Assembly (NCBI RefSeq): GCF_008329565.1
Contig: NZ_NPKT01000026.1
Span: 1 to 60,398 of the forward strand
Source: Mycolicibacterium sp. P1-5
GTDB lineage: Bacteria; Actinomycetota; Actinomycetes; Mycobacteriales; Mycobacteriaceae
DNA: 60,398 bases
Reading direction: 5' to 3'
In this document: in pieces, positions 40,555 through 49,152 of the stretch
Position numbering within the stretch: position 1 is the first letter of the stretch
Layout: every line of letters starts with the position of its first letter
Notes under the pieces: generated by a model
What the model saw: only the letters and a program-made list of their open reading frames with translations
The model's database searches: none
What the model was told of the DNA's origin: nothing
Translations under genes and position numbers: made by a program

Positions 40555-42074
40555 CGACAGATCCATCCCCAGGTCGCTTCGCTCTCCCCCTAGCCTGCGG
40601 CGAGGGGGACCCCCAGCCCGCCCGCTTCCTCGGAGTGCCCGGGATCGGCAATCTGCGTGGCACCGAACCATTCCCGGTTGCGGCGCGCCGGGAGCTGGCC
40701 AACACCCAGATGCGCCGCAACGTCGGCCACGCCACCCGCACAATCCGCGCCAAACGCCTTGGCGCCGTTGCCGAATGTGCGGACTGGGAGCAGCTGCGCG
40801 TGGCGGGCAGTGCACTGAAGCAAGACGTGATGGCCCGGCTCCCGGAGCTACTCGAACAGCTCGAAGCCAACGTGGTGGCCCGCGGCGGCGTGGTGCACTG
40901 GGCGCGCGACGCCGTCGAAGCCAATCGGATTGTGACCGGCCTGATCCGCGATACCGGCGCCGACGAGGTGGTCAAGGTCAAGTCGATGGCCACCCAGGAG
41001 ATCGGCCTCAACGAGCACCTGGCGGCCGAAGGCATCGCGGCGATCGAGACCGACCTCGCCGAACTGATCGTCCAACTCGGCCACGACACACCCAGCCATA
41101 TCCTGGTTCCGGCCATCCATCGCAACCGCGCCGAGATCCGGGAGATCTTCTCCCGAGAGATGTCCGACGCCGGCGAGCTGACCGACGAGCCACGCGTACT
41201 TGCGATGGCGGCCCGGGCACATCTGCGCCGAAAGTTCTTGTCCGCCAAAGTCGCCGTCAGCGGCGCCAACTTCGGGGTCGCCGAGACCGGAACGCTGGCC
41301 GTCGTCGAATCCGAGGGTAACGGCCGGATGTGCCTGACCTTGCCGCAGACGCTGATCACCGTGATGGGCATCGAGAAGGTAGTGCCGTGCTTCACCGATC
41401 TCGAGGTGTTCATGCAGCTGCTGCCGCGCTCCTCGACCGCGGAGCGGATGAATCCGTACACCTCGATGTGGACCGGCGTGCATCCCGGCGACGGACCGCA
41501 GGAGTTCCATCTGGTGCTTCTGGACAACGGCCGCACCGCGGTGCTCGGCGATGCAGTGGGCCGGGCCGCGCTGCACTGCATCCGCTGCAGCGCCTGCCTG
41601 AATGTGTGCCCGGTATACGAACGGACCGGGGGGCATGCCTACGGGTCGATCTATCCCGGCCCGATCGGCGCGATCCTGAGCCCGCAGCTGACCGGGACGC
41701 AGGGGCACGACGATCCCAACGCGTCTCTGCCGTACGCATCGTCGTTGTGCGGCGCCTGCTTCGACGCCTGCCCGGTCCGTATCGACATCCCCTCCATCCT
41801 GGTGCACCTGCGCGCCACCCAAGTCGACGAGCACCGGAGCCTTGGCCAGGACCTGGCGATGGGAGCCGCGGCGTGGGCGATGGCCTCGCCGAGACGATTC
41901 GCCGCGGCCGAAAAGCTTCTCGGTGCCGGGCGGCTGTTAGCTGGTGCCGAGGACCGGATCACCGCCCTGCCCTGGCCCGGCTCACGATGGACCACCAGCC
42001 GCGACGTCCCGGCACCACCGGCGGAGACCTTCCGCCAATGGTGGGCCCGCACCCACGACGAGGCATCCCGGTGA
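40551..42074 (+). CDS. lutB: LutB/LldF: Fe-S subunit of L-lactate oxidation complex
   Basis: A 507-residue LutB protein. Two [4Fe-4S] sites are seen near the C-terminus: CIRCSACLNVCPVYER and CGACFDACPVRIDI. The N-terminal LUD-type domain has VKVKSMATQEIGLNEHL and GVAETGTLAVVESEGN. It starts with GTG overlapping lutA. Residues 9-22 (FALPLACGEGDPQP) are coded by a G/C-rich repeat block that looks inserted before the conserved start of the family; see the repeat at 40574. It is the electron-transfer partner of LutA and LutC. Confidence 0.92.
   Translation: MTTDPSPGRFALPLACGEGDPQPARFLGVPGIGNLRGTEPFPVAARRELANTQMRRNVGHATRTIRAKRLGAVAECADWEQLRVAGSALKQDVMARLPELLEQLEANVVARGGVVHWARDAVEANRIVTGLIRDTGADEVVKVKSMATQEIGLNEHLAAEGIAAIETDLAELIVQLGHDTPSHILVPAIHRNRAEIREIFSREMSDAGELTDEPRVLAMAARAHLRRKFLSAKVAVSGANFGVAETGTLAVVESEGNGRMCLTLPQTLITVMGIEKVVPCFTDLEVFMQLLPRSSTAERMNPYTSMWTGVHPGDGPQEFHLVLLDNGRTAVLGDAVGRAALHCIRCSACLNVCPVYERTGGHAYGSIYPGPIGAILSPQLTGTQGHDDPNASLPYASSLCGACFDACPVRIDIPSILVHLRATQVDEHRSLGQDLAMGAAAWAMASPRRFAAAEKLLGAGRLLAGAEDRITALPWPGSRWTTSRDVPAPPAETFRQWWARTHDEASR
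40574..40609. repeat. short repeat block inside lutB 5' end
   Basis: TCGCTTCGCTC (40574-40584) runs into TCCCCC (40585-40590), which pairs with GGGGGA at 40604-40609. The 11-base head recurs in reverse at 54892-54902, in the 3' part of a TetR gene, also beside runs of G. Both copies are read in frame. It looks like a REP-like unit tolerated in coding sequence. Confidence 0.45.
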
Positions 42075-42691
42075 ACGAGACACGTCGCATCGTCCTCGAC
42101 CGGATCCGCGGGGCCCTGGCCGCCTCCCCGCCCGAACCGGTGCATGTGCCACGTGACTACGACCGACAGCCCGCACAAGGGCCGGGTGACGCCGAACGCT
42201 TCGCACGGACCGTCGCCGAATACCAAGCCCAGGTGCTGCGCGTCGATCCCACCGCGATCGCAGCCACCCTGATCAGGCTGACCGGTGCCGGTGCCCGGGT
42301 GGCCATCCCGGAAGGTTTACCCACCGAATGGGTCGACGGCATCGACGTCACGGTTGACTATCTTGAAAACCCCTTGGCGGTAACCGAACTCGACCGCACC
42401 GATGCCGTCCTCACCGGATGCGCGTTGGGCATCGCCGCAACCGGCACTATCGTCCTCGACGCCGGGCCCACCCAGGGCCGGCGGGCGTTGACCCTGGTTC
42501 CCGATCATCACATCTGTGTCGTCTTCACCGATCAGATCGTCGACACCGTCCCCCAGGCCTTCGCCGCCCTGGACCCGAGCCGCCCGCTGACCTTCATCTC
42601 CGGACCGAGCGCCACCAGTGACATCGAGCTCAATCGCGTCGAAGGCGTACATGGCCCGCGCAACCTTGATGTGCTGCTGATCAGTCGGTGA
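42071..42691 (+). CDS. lutC: LutC/LldG: LUD domain subunit of L-lactate oxidation complex
   Basis: A 206-residue LUD-domain protein starting with GTG that overlaps lutB by 4 bases. The characteristic segments are VLTGCALGIAATGTIVLDAG, DHHICVVFTDQIV and SGPSATSDIELNRVEGVHGP. It is the third subunit of the LutABC complex for use of L-lactate. Order, overlaps and lengths are standard, so the operon looks complete. No lactate permease or LutR-type regulator is adjacent. Confidence 0.92.
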   Translation: MNETRRIVLDRIRGALAASPPEPVHVPRDYDRQPAQGPGDAERFARTVAEYQAQVLRVDPTAIAATLIRLTGAGARVAIPEGLPTEWVDGIDVTVDYLENPLAVTELDRTDAVLTGCALGIAATGTIVLDAGPTQGRRALTLVPDHHICVVFTDQIVDTVPQAFAALDPSRPLTFISGPSATSDIELNRVEGVHGPRNLDVLLISR

Positions 42692-42767
42692 CATTGCAGA
42701 TTCCACCCAGTTCCGGTCATCACACCGCTTAGATTTTGGTCGGACCACCTACGAAGGGAGCCGGGCG

Positions 42768-43229
42768 ATGCGGACGTTGGCAATAGGCATTGCGCTCACG
42801 GCGGCAGCAGCGGCGGCGGTGCCGTTGGCTCCGCCCGCGTCCGCGGAGCTGTGGCCGGGCAACTACAACTTCATCATCCCGGACCGCCGCGATTTCCATA
42901 CCTGGGCCTGGGCCGCCAATCCGTGCCCGGGCGAAATCGTGTTCTCACCGACCTGCGTCCGCGTTTCGGCGAATCCCATGCCGATCGCCAAGGCGTACCC
43001 CTGGTACGGCATCGCGACACTGAACAACGGGCAGTACACGATGACCGTCGACAATCCGGACGGGTTGCGCTGCGGTGACATCTATTACGGCCCGGTGATT
43101 CCCACCCGCGACGTCTTCACCTGGGATGCCAAGACGCTCTCGGGAACCATGCAGTCGTCGTTCGACGCCGGCTGCGACGGCGCCCCTGGCGGCACCTTCA
43201 CCTATCCATTCTGGCTGACCCGACTGTAG
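42768..43229 (+). CDS. small secreted protein of unknown function
   Basis: A 153-residue protein with a clear signal peptide (MRTLAIGIALTAAAAAAVPL, cleavage near ASA-E at residue 27). The mature part has four cysteines (in NPCPGEIVF, PTCVRVS, LRCGDIYY and AGCDGAPGG), suggesting two disulfides, and many Trp/Tyr residues, giving a small beta-rich domain. Proteins of this kind are common in mycobacteria without known function. A GGGAG-like site precedes the ATG. It converges on the rhomboid gene with 2 bases between stops. Confidence 0.8.
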   Translation: MRTLAIGIALTAAAAAAVPLAPPASAELWPGNYNFIIPDRRDFHTWAWAANPCPGEIVFSPTCVRVSANPMPIAKAYPWYGIATLNNGQYTMTVDNPDGLRCGDIYYGPVIPTRDVFTWDAKTLSGTMQSSFDAGCDGAPGGTFTYPFWLTRL

Positions 43230-43231
43230 TT

Positions 43232-44095
43232 CTAGCCGGTGATCAGCGCGCCGTACAGCGCGATCAACTGAGCAGAGCGCCAGTAGATCAGCGCCGCGAA
43301 AACCACCAGCACAACCGCGGAGACCCCGCCCTGCACCAAGTTGCGGCGCCGGCGCGGGGCATAGGTGTAAACCGCGGCGATCAGCGCGCCGGTGACCAAA
43401 CCGCCGACGTGGCCCTGCCAACTGATCGACGGGACCGTGAACGTGAGCACGAGGTTGATGGCAATCAGCAGAACCACCCAACGCACGTCGAGGTTCAACC
43501 GTCTGGCGACCACGAACGTCGCGCCGAACAACCCGAAGACCGCGCCCGACGCACCCGCGGTGGCCGCCCCGATCGGGGCCAGCAGATACACCAGCACCGA
43601 ACCGCCCAGGGCGCTGAGCCCGTAGAGGCCCCCGAACCGCAATCGGCCCAGCCACGCCTCGAGCGGCGGTCCGATCACATACAGCGCCCACATGTTGAAC
43701 AGCAGGTGCATGGCGCCGTAGTGCATGAACGCCGACGTGATCAGGCGGAAGTACTCGCCTCCGGCGACGCCGGGAGCCCATAGCACGAGCTCACGCTGCA
43801 GATCCTTGGATGTCATCTGCAGCACGAACATCAACACGTTGACCGCGATCAGTGCATAGGTGACCACCGGTAGCCCCGCGCGCCGGATCCCGCCGGCCCC
43901 GGTGCGAGCCGGAGACACAGTCCGGGCGGCGGCGGCCACACAGTCGACGCATTGGTGGCCGACGGCCGCACTGCGCATGCAGTCCGGACAGACGGGCCGA
44001 CCGCAGCGAGTGCACTGCACATAGGTCGGGCGGTCGGGATGGCGGTAGCAGGTCGGTGTTCCCGCTGGAGTTTGCGGTGTGTACGGAGTGCTCAT
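43232..44095 (-). CDS. rhomboid intramembrane serine protease with N-terminal zinc-binding domain
   Basis: A 287-residue rhomboid protease. The first 60 residues hold a B-box-like zinc site (CYRHPDRPTYVQCTRCGRPV, CPDC, H-x-CVDC), followed by seven membrane segments. The catalytic serine is in GASGAVFGL and the catalytic histidine in WQGHVGGL; HYGAMHLLFNMWALYVIG forms the L1/HxxxN region. It cleaves membrane proteins within the bilayer. The architecture corresponds to M. tuberculosis Rv0110. ATG 44095 is favoured by the start of the Cys-rich domain. Confidence 0.9.
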   Translation of the reverse strand: MSTPYTPQTPAGTPTCYRHPDRPTYVQCTRCGRPVCPDCMRSAAVGHQCVDCVAAAARTVSPARTGAGGIRRAGLPVVTYALIAVNVLMFVLQMTSKDLQRELVLWAPGVAGGEYFRLITSAFMHYGAMHLLFNMWALYVIGPPLEAWLGRLRFGGLYGLSALGGSVLVYLLAPIGAATAGASGAVFGLFGATFVVARRLNLDVRWVVLLIAINLVLTFTVPSISWQGHVGGLVTGALIAAVYTYAPRRRRNLVQGGVSAVVLVVFAALIYWRSAQLIALYGALITG

Positions 44096-44573
44096 AGTCC
44101 TGCCACCGAAGATACTGTGCGGCGGCGGCGGCACGGCGTTCAGCGGCCCCGTGGTGCGCTCTGCCGGAACGCGCGGCCGGTTTCCCGGATGACACGGAAT
44201 CCGTCGTCATGGGGTTCACCGGCTCCCCTCGGGGGCGGTTGACCACCGCCGTACGTACCGTCCGCAAAGTGCCCCCCGGATTTCGGCTAGTTAACCTACG
44301 AAATCGTGTGTAGCCGGCGTCAATATTTGCCAAATCTGCACGCCCGTGTCCCAATTTCGGGACGTGCGGATCAGTGTTGAAGTGGCGATATAGCCGTCCA
44401 AAACAATTTGTAGCCACGCAACTGATTCCGTAGTAGATTTTCCCCAGGTTGAGTTCACAGCCGCCCGGAGACGCCAATGCGCGAGGGCCCCCAGAACTCT
44501 CGCAGCGAAGCTCGAGACGGAGAGCTTCGGTAGGGCGAATTCGGAATTGCGGAGCACCAATCGAGGAGGCGCC
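44096..44573. other. long intergenic region between rhomboid and STAS genes
   Basis: About 480 bases between divergent genes with no convincing gene; a weak leftward frame exists (MTTDSVSSGK...) but has no recognisable features. The stretch 44280-44460 is clearly less GC-rich than its surroundings. It contains GATTTCG (44279-44285) paired with CGAAATC (44299-44305) around GTTAAC, and a smaller GTCCC-aatttc-GGGAC hairpin near 44348. It probably holds the promoters of both genes. GAGGAGG at 44563-44569 is the STAS ribosome-binding site. Confidence 0.5.
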
Positions 44574-45014
44574 ATGTCTTTAGCCACCACCGCAGCACCC
44601 TTGGCTATCACGCGCCTGGGCCGCAACCGCACTGATCGCGGCGAGTTCCGCGCCCGGGAGCTCAGCGCAACCACCGTCCTCGTAACCGCGGTCGGCGAGG
44701 TCGACGCATCGAACTCCGGCGACATGCTCGGTTACGTGGACGAGCACGCGACGGGATACCAGCAGCTCGTATTGGACCTGTCCCGACTGACTTTCTTCGG
44801 AACCGACGGGTTCTCGGCACTGCACACGATCAACGTGCGGTGCTCACGCCGCGGTATCGACTGGGTGGTCGTCCCCGGTGCCGAAGTGGCCCGCGTGCTG
44901 CGGGTGTGCGATCCGGAATCGCTGCTGACCACTGCGGGCAACATCGTGTCCGCGGTTGCCGCACTTGCCCGTGGCCCGCACACCCATCTGCAGTTGGCCC
45001 CGCTGGCGAAGTAG
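44574..45014 (+). CDS. STAS domain protein (anti-sigma factor antagonist-like)
   Basis: A 146-residue protein with one STAS domain at about 27-130. Core strands VLVTAVGEVDAS and LVLDLSRLTFF are typical of SpoIIAA-like anti-anti-sigma factors. The usual phosphoserine motif D-S-S-G-L reads G-T-D-G-F (FFGTDGFSAL), so the acceptor would be threonine and the preceding Asp is missing. It probably takes part in partner switching with an anti-sigma kinase, but none is encoded nearby. ATG 44574 has a strong GAGGAGG site 4 bases upstream. Confidence 0.82.
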   Translation: MSLATTAAPLAITRLGRNRTDRGEFRARELSATTVLVTAVGEVDASNSGDMLGYVDEHATGYQQLVLDLSRLTFFGTDGFSALHTINVRCSRRGIDWVVVPGAEVARVLRVCDPESLLTTAGNIVSAVAALARGPHTHLQLAPLAK

Positions 45015-45069
45015 TCCCCGCCTCGCTTCCTAGACTGGTTCGGGTCGGTTCTAGCGAAGGCGGGCAGCC

Positions 45070-45705
45070 ATGGCGACACACGGTCGCAATCTCAACGACC
45101 TGGTGACACGATTCTGGTCCGTCGCGGCGCCACTCTATGACCACCCCGGTCTGCAGCAATGGGTCTATCGCCCGGCTCAAGACGAGGTGATCGACGAGCT
45201 GCGGGCCCACGGCGCTCGTCGCATCGCTGATATCGCTTGCGGCACAGGCATTCTCGCTGCCCGTATCGAAGCAGAGCTGCATCCCGACGAGGTGTACGGG
45301 GTCGACATGTCCGACGGCATGCTCAAGCAGGCGCGGTCGCGCGCCCCGGAGGTGCAGTGGCGCAAGGGCCCGGCTGAACAGTTGCCCTTCGACGATGGCG
45401 CGCTCGACGCCGTCGTCTCGACCTCGGCCTTCCACTTTTTCGACCAGCCGGCGGCGATGCGCGAATTCCGCCGGGTGCTGAGGCCCGGCGGACTGGCGGC
45501 GGTCGCAACGATCAGCCCGCCACAGCTTCCCCTGCTGGGGCAGCTGACGAACTCGTCGGCCAGTGCCGCGCACAACCCCTCGGCGCAGGAGATGCGGACG
45601 CTGTTCACCGATGCCGGCTTCGCGATCAGCGACCAGCACCGCGTGCACCGGCCGTTGTGGACCAAGGCAGTGTTCGACCTGATCACGATCGGGACCAAGC
45701 CCTGA
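45070..45705 (+). CDS. class I SAM-dependent methyltransferase
   Basis: A 211-residue Methyltransf_11-type enzyme. Motif I is IADIACGTGILAARI, the acidic residue after strand 2 is in VYGVDMSDGML, and FDDGALDAVVSTSAFHFF is motif IV. The C-terminal RVLRPGGLAAVATI completes the fold. The substrate is unknown. It follows the STAS gene after 55 bases and precedes the VOC genes, all on the same strand. Confidence 0.87.
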   Translation: MATHGRNLNDLVTRFWSVAAPLYDHPGLQQWVYRPAQDEVIDELRAHGARRIADIACGTGILAARIEAELHPDEVYGVDMSDGMLKQARSRAPEVQWRKGPAEQLPFDDGALDAVVSTSAFHFFDQPAAMREFRRVLRPGGLAAVATISPPQLPLLGQLTNSSASAAHNPSAQEMRTLFTDAGFAISDQHRVHRPLWTKAVFDLITIGTKP

Positions 45706-45738
45706 CCACTGCGGCACCGCGCCGTATCGTTCGACCCC

Positions 45739-46146
45739 ATGGCCGTCGAGCTGCTCGCCCTGAGCGTCGAAATCGGTTTGGTGACCACCAACCTGGGCCC
45801 GATGGTCGAGTTCTACGAGAAGTTTCTCGGGCTGCCGTTCCAACTCGACCTCGATTTTCCCGGCGGAACCATGAAGCGCTACCTGATCGGCGACAACACC
45901 CTCAAGCTGGTCACCTATGACGAGCCGCCGCCCGCCACGCTGACTCCGGGCGGCGGGCGTGCACAGACCGGTGTCCGCTACATCTCGCTGGTCGTCGCCG
46001 ACGTGGCCCGGGCGGCGGAACAGGTCAGAGCCGCCGGATACGAGATCGTCGAGCCGCTCACGGAATTCACCGCCCTGCCCGGTATCGGGTGGTTCTTCGT
46101 GGCCGATCCCGACGGCAACTGGGTCGAACTCGCCGGGCCAATGTGA
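45739..46146 (+). CDS. VOC (glyoxalase/bleomycin resistance) family protein, copy 1
   Basis: A 135-residue vicinal oxygen chelate protein with the paired beta-alpha-beta-beta-beta modules: GLVTTNLGPMVEFYEKFLGL at the start and GWFFVADPDGNWVELAGPM at the end. The fold serves metal-dependent isomerases, dioxygenases and binding proteins; only part of a metal triad (the terminal Glu of WVEL) is obvious. It is a tandem paralogue of the following gene, about 70% identical with no gaps by eye. Confidence 0.86.
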   Translation: MAVELLALSVEIGLVTTNLGPMVEFYEKFLGLPFQLDLDFPGGTMKRYLIGDNTLKLVTYDEPPPATLTPGGGRAQTGVRYISLVVADVARAAEQVRAAGYEIVEPLTEFTALPGIGWFFVADPDGNWVELAGPM

Positions 46147-46196
46147 GCACCGTTTATTCTTCCGACGTCACCTGAAACTCAGCAAAGAGGAACACC

Positions 46197-46604
46197 ATGG
46201 CCATCGATCTGCTCGCCACAAACATCGAAGTCGGTTTGGTCACCACCAACCTGGGTCCGATGGTCGAGTTCTACGGGAACTTCCTGGGACTCCCCTTCAC
46301 CGGCGATCTGGACTTCCCCGGCGGCACCATGAAGCGTTACGCGATCGGTGACAACGTACTCAAGCTGATCACTCTCGCCGAGCCGCCTGCAGCACCGGCG
46401 ACGCCGGGCGGTGGGCCGGCGGCGGCAGGCATCCGTTACTACACCGTGGTGGTGGCCAACACCACGAAGGCCGCCGAGCAGGTCAAGGCCGCCGGATACG
46501 AAATCGCGCAGGAACTCGCCGAGTTCAAGGCGGTCCCGGGGATGGGCTGGATGTTCGTCGCCGATCCGGACGGGAACTGGGTCGAACTCGTCGGCCCGAT
46601 GTAG
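46197..46604 (+). CDS. VOC family protein, copy 2 (tandem paralogue)
   Basis: A 135-residue VOC protein nearly the same length and sequence as the preceding one: GLVTTNLGPMVEFYGNFLGL, FPGGTMKRYAIGDN and FVADPDGNWVELVGPM. Differences cluster in the ligand-facing strands (for example ISLVVAD against YTVVVAN), suggesting divergence in substrate. AGAGGA precedes ATG 46197 and the 50-base gap has its own AT-richer stretch, so it may have a separate promoter. The function is unknown. Confidence 0.86.
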   Translation: MAIDLLATNIEVGLVTTNLGPMVEFYGNFLGLPFTGDLDFPGGTMKRYAIGDNVLKLITLAEPPAAPATPGGGPAAAGIRYYTVVVANTTKAAEQVKAAGYEIAQELAEFKAVPGMGWMFVADPDGNWVELVGPM

Positions 46605-46628
46605 ATCGCGAGCCGTACGCTGGGCTGC

Positions 46629-47114
46629 GTGCCCGAACTCCATCCCGACGTCGCGGTCCTGGCACCCCTGCTGGGCGCCTGGACCGGAGACGGCACTGGC
46701 GAGTACCCGACCATCGAGACATTCGGCTACCTCGAAGAGATCACGATCGGGCATATCGGCAAGCCCTTTCTGACTTACGCGCAACGAACCCGGGCCACCG
46801 ACGACGGCCGTCCTTTGCACGCCGAGACCGGATACCTCCGCGTTCCATCACCGGGTCGAATCGAACTGGTCGTGGCGCACCCCACCGGCGTCACCGAGAT
46901 CGAGGAGGGCACGGTGTCGGTCGACGACGACGGCCTGACCATCGAGGTCGACGCCACGTCCATCGGTTTGACCGGATCGGCGAAAAGTATTACCGCCCTT
47001 AGCCGTTCCTTCCGGCTTGTCGGCGACGAGCTGGGCTACAGCGTGCGGATGGCCGCCGTCGGCATTCCACTCACCCACCATCTGGCCGCAACCCTGCGCA
47101 GGCAGCAGGAGTGA
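46629..47114 (+). CDS. nitrobindin-type heme-binding FABP-like protein (THAP4-like)
   Basis: A 161-residue ten-stranded beta-barrel protein. The signature GAWTGDGTGEYP near residue 16 matches GxWxGxGxGxYP of nitrobindins, and the heme-ligating histidine is probably in the C-terminal THHLAATLRR. Mycobacterial relatives (Rv2717c) bind ferric heme and handle nitric oxide or peroxynitrite. It starts with GTG 46629 and overlaps the serine hydrolase by 4 bases. Confidence 0.87.
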   Translation: MPELHPDVAVLAPLLGAWTGDGTGEYPTIETFGYLEEITIGHIGKPFLTYAQRTRATDDGRPLHAETGYLRVPSPGRIELVVAHPTGVTEIEEGTVSVDDDGLTIEVDATSIGLTGSAKSITALSRSFRLVGDELGYSVRMAAVGIPLTHHLAATLRRQQE

Positions 47115-48364
47115 GCAGCTCCCCCGCCCAGGACGGACGGATCCGCGTTCCGTCCGACCTCGACGCAGTCACCGATGTCGGGGCCGAAGACCACAGCGAC
47201 ATCTCCGCAGCCACCGCCGACCGGATCTGGCGCTCGGTGCGGCATTGGTACGCCGCGGGCATGCACCCCGCCATTCAGCTGTGTCTGCGGCACAACGGGA
47301 AAATCGTGCTGAACCGGGCGATCGGCCACGGATGGGGCAACGGCCCCGCCGATCCGCCGGACGCCGAGAAGGTGCCGGTCACCGTCGACACCCCGTTCTG
47401 TGTGTACTCCGCGGCCAAGGCGATCAGTACGACGGTGGTGCACATGCTCGTCGAAAGGGGGGAGTTCGCACTCGACGACCGGGTGTGTGATTACCTGCCG
47501 CACTACACCAGCCACGGCAAGGACCGCACCACCATCCGCCACGTGATCACTCACAGCGCCGGCGTACCCTTCGCCACCGGGCCGCGTCCGGACCTCAAAC
47601 GGATGAACGAAAGCGATTACGCGCGCGAGAAACTCGGTGAGCTCAAGCCCATCCACCGGCCGGGATTGATGCACATCTATCACGGGCTGACCTGGGGACC
47701 GCTGGTCCGCGAGATCGTCTCGGCGGCGACGGGGCGTGGTATCCGCGACATCCTTGCCGAGGAAATTCTGGATCCGTTGAGTTTCCGGTGGACCAATTAC
47801 GGTGTGGCCGAACAGGATGTACCACTCGTCGCGCCGAGCCACGTGACGGGCAAGCCGCTTCCGGCGCCGATCGCGAAGGTGTTCCGCGCCGCGGTCGGCG
47901 GCACGCCGCAGCAGATCATTCCGTTCTCCAACACGCCACTCTTCCTCACCGGAGTCATCCCGTCGTCCAGCACGATCTCCAACGCCGACGAATTGTCCCG
48001 CTTCGCCGAAATCCTGCGCCGCGGAGGCGAACTCGACGGTATTCGGATCATGCGACCCGAGACACTGCGGGCAGCGGCGGCACCGGCGCGGCGGCTGCGA
48101 CCCGACATCGCGACGGGGTTGGCACCGATGCGCTGGGGTACCGGGTACATGCTGGGATCCACCCGGTTCGGGCCGTTCGGGCGTAACGCGCCTGCCGCCT
48201 TCGGTCACACCGGGCTGACCAACATCGCGGTCTGGACAGATCCGGAGCGGCAGCTGTCGGTCGGACTGATCAGCAGCGGCAAGCCCGGGCAGCACCGCGA
48301 GGCCGGCCGTTACACCGACGTGCTGGACCGCATCAACGCCGAGGTCCCGCGCTTCCGCGGGTGA
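47111..48364 (+). CDS. serine hydrolase of the beta-lactamase/EstB family
   Basis: A 417-residue class C beta-lactamase-like hydrolase. The nucleophile motif SxxK is SAAK (VYSAAKAIS) near residue 101, the second motif is YHG (IYHGLTWGP) and the third is the GHTG of FGHTGLTN. It has no signal peptide, so it is probably a cytoplasmic esterase (LipL/LipD-like) rather than a lactamase. The GTG start overlaps the nitrobindin stop. It is the end of the rightward run that began with the STAS gene. Confidence 0.87.
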   Translation: MSSSPAQDGRIRVPSDLDAVTDVGAEDHSDISAATADRIWRSVRHWYAAGMHPAIQLCLRHNGKIVLNRAIGHGWGNGPADPPDAEKVPVTVDTPFCVYSAAKAISTTVVHMLVERGEFALDDRVCDYLPHYTSHGKDRTTIRHVITHSAGVPFATGPRPDLKRMNESDYAREKLGELKPIHRPGLMHIYHGLTWGPLVREIVSAATGRGIRDILAEEILDPLSFRWTNYGVAEQDVPLVAPSHVTGKPLPAPIAKVFRAAVGGTPQQIIPFSNTPLFLTGVIPSSSTISNADELSRFAEILRRGGELDGIRIMRPETLRAAAAPARRLRPDIATGLAPMRWGTGYMLGSTRFGPFGRNAPAAFGHTGLTNIAVWTDPERQLSVGLISSGKPGQHREAGRYTDVLDRINAEVPRFRG

Positions 48365-48401
48365 ATTGTGCCCGCAGGTGCGGGCGGATAACGTACCCGC
48401 C

Positions 48402-48527
48402 ATGGGTGATTCGCTGCTGCAGCAGCAGCTCGACGAGGTGCGTGCCCTGCTGCAGCGGGCGCGGGAGCTGTTCGGCCCGAATCCCGTTGCGCCACCGGAG
48501 GTCATCTCCGCCGACGGCGATCGCTAA
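48402..48527 (+). CDS. small predicted protein, 41 residues
   Basis: ATG 48402 opens 41 codons reading MGDSLLQQQLDEVRALLQRA and then RELFGPNPVAPPEVISADGD with a final R before TAA. The first half is an amphipathic helix with a leucine heptad, the second a proline-containing tail. Codon choice fits coding (G/C at third positions). It lies 37 bases after the hydrolase and ends 4 bases before the stop of the convergent DUF gene. I do not recognise it; the helical N-terminus could bind a neighbour. Confidence 0.45.
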   Translation: MGDSLLQQQLDEVRALLQRARELFGPNPVAPPEVISADGDR

Positions 48528-48531
48528 CGGC

Positions 48532-48837
48532 TCAGGATTCTTCCGGTCGCAACCGATGCTGTGCCAGCGCCTCGGTGGCCAGCTTGAGATCGCGGCTGCC
48601 TGCCACCTCGTCCGACGGGGTGTGGCCCGCCGCCAGGATTTCGGCGCGCACCTGCATCAGCGCCTTCAGATGCGACACATCCGCCGTCAGCAGGATGGCC
48701 TGCGCCAGCGTGTGCGCCTCGGCGTCCATCGCGGGTTCGGCCAAGACCACGCTGTGCAGATAGCCGCCCCGGCAGGACCTGAACAGGACGTGCCCACTGG
48801 GGTGGGTCGCGTCGAAAGCGGGCTCGGGTTCGGTCAC
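48532..48837 (-). CDS. conserved hypothetical protein, Rv0028-like
   Basis: A 101-residue protein from GTG 48837 (overlapping the upstream stop by 4 bases). Length, position and order correspond to M. tuberculosis Rv0028. It contains THPSGHVLFRSCRGGYLHSV followed by an acidic helix-rich part (DAEAHTLAQAILLTADVSHL). It resembles small proteins associated with type VII secretion (EspG/EccA-linked) but has no assigned function. It is the last gene of the leftward block. Confidence 0.8.
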   Translation of the reverse strand: MTEPEPAFDATHPSGHVLFRSCRGGYLHSVVLAEPAMDAEAHTLAQAILLTADVSHLKALMQVRAEILAAGHTPSDEVAGSRDLKLATEALAQHRLRPEES

Positions 48838-49151
48838 TGACCATCCCCGGCGATCCGGCCGAGCTCGGCGGCGGCGGCAGTGTCCTGGTGTTCCCAGACC
48901 TCGGCCGCGTGGCGCAGGTTGGTGGCGAGTTCGGCGTGCGCAGCAGCCTGCTGCTCGTAACAAGCCCGCCGCTGGTCCAGCAGTTCGCGGCCGGCGTCGC
49001 GCAGCTCGCCGAAGATCGGCCCGAGCGAGTCGAGGCTGGCCAGGATGTCGGCGTGACGGGACGGCACCGTGCTCAGCTGCTCGGCGGTGTCTCGGTGGTC
49101 ACGGGCCGCGCGGCGCAGCTCGTCGGGCACCACGTGGATGCGCTCAGCCAT
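48834..49151 (-). CDS. ESX-1 secretion-associated type (DUF2580) protein, Rv0027-like
   Basis: A 105-residue all-helical protein: MAERIHVVPDELRRAARDHR starts a helix-turn-helix hairpin like EspC/DUF2580 proteins, which are small secreted or secretion-associated type VII substrates. There is no signal peptide. A YxxxD/E-type tail signal is not obvious (EVWEHQDTAAAAELG). The length equals that of Rv0027. Its start is 1 base after the stop of the proline-rich gene upstream in the same operon. Confidence 0.8.
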   Translation of the reverse strand: MAERIHVVPDELRRAARDHRDTAEQLSTVPSRHADILASLDSLGPIFGELRDAGRELLDQRRACYEQQAAAHAELATNLRHAAEVWEHQDTAAAAELGRIAGDGQ

Positions 49152-49152
49152 G

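Noticed and set aside
47036..48505. 489-codon minus-strand frame over nitrobindin and serine hydrolase
   Set aside because: It runs across two recognised genes and their junction on the other strand and has no protein features.
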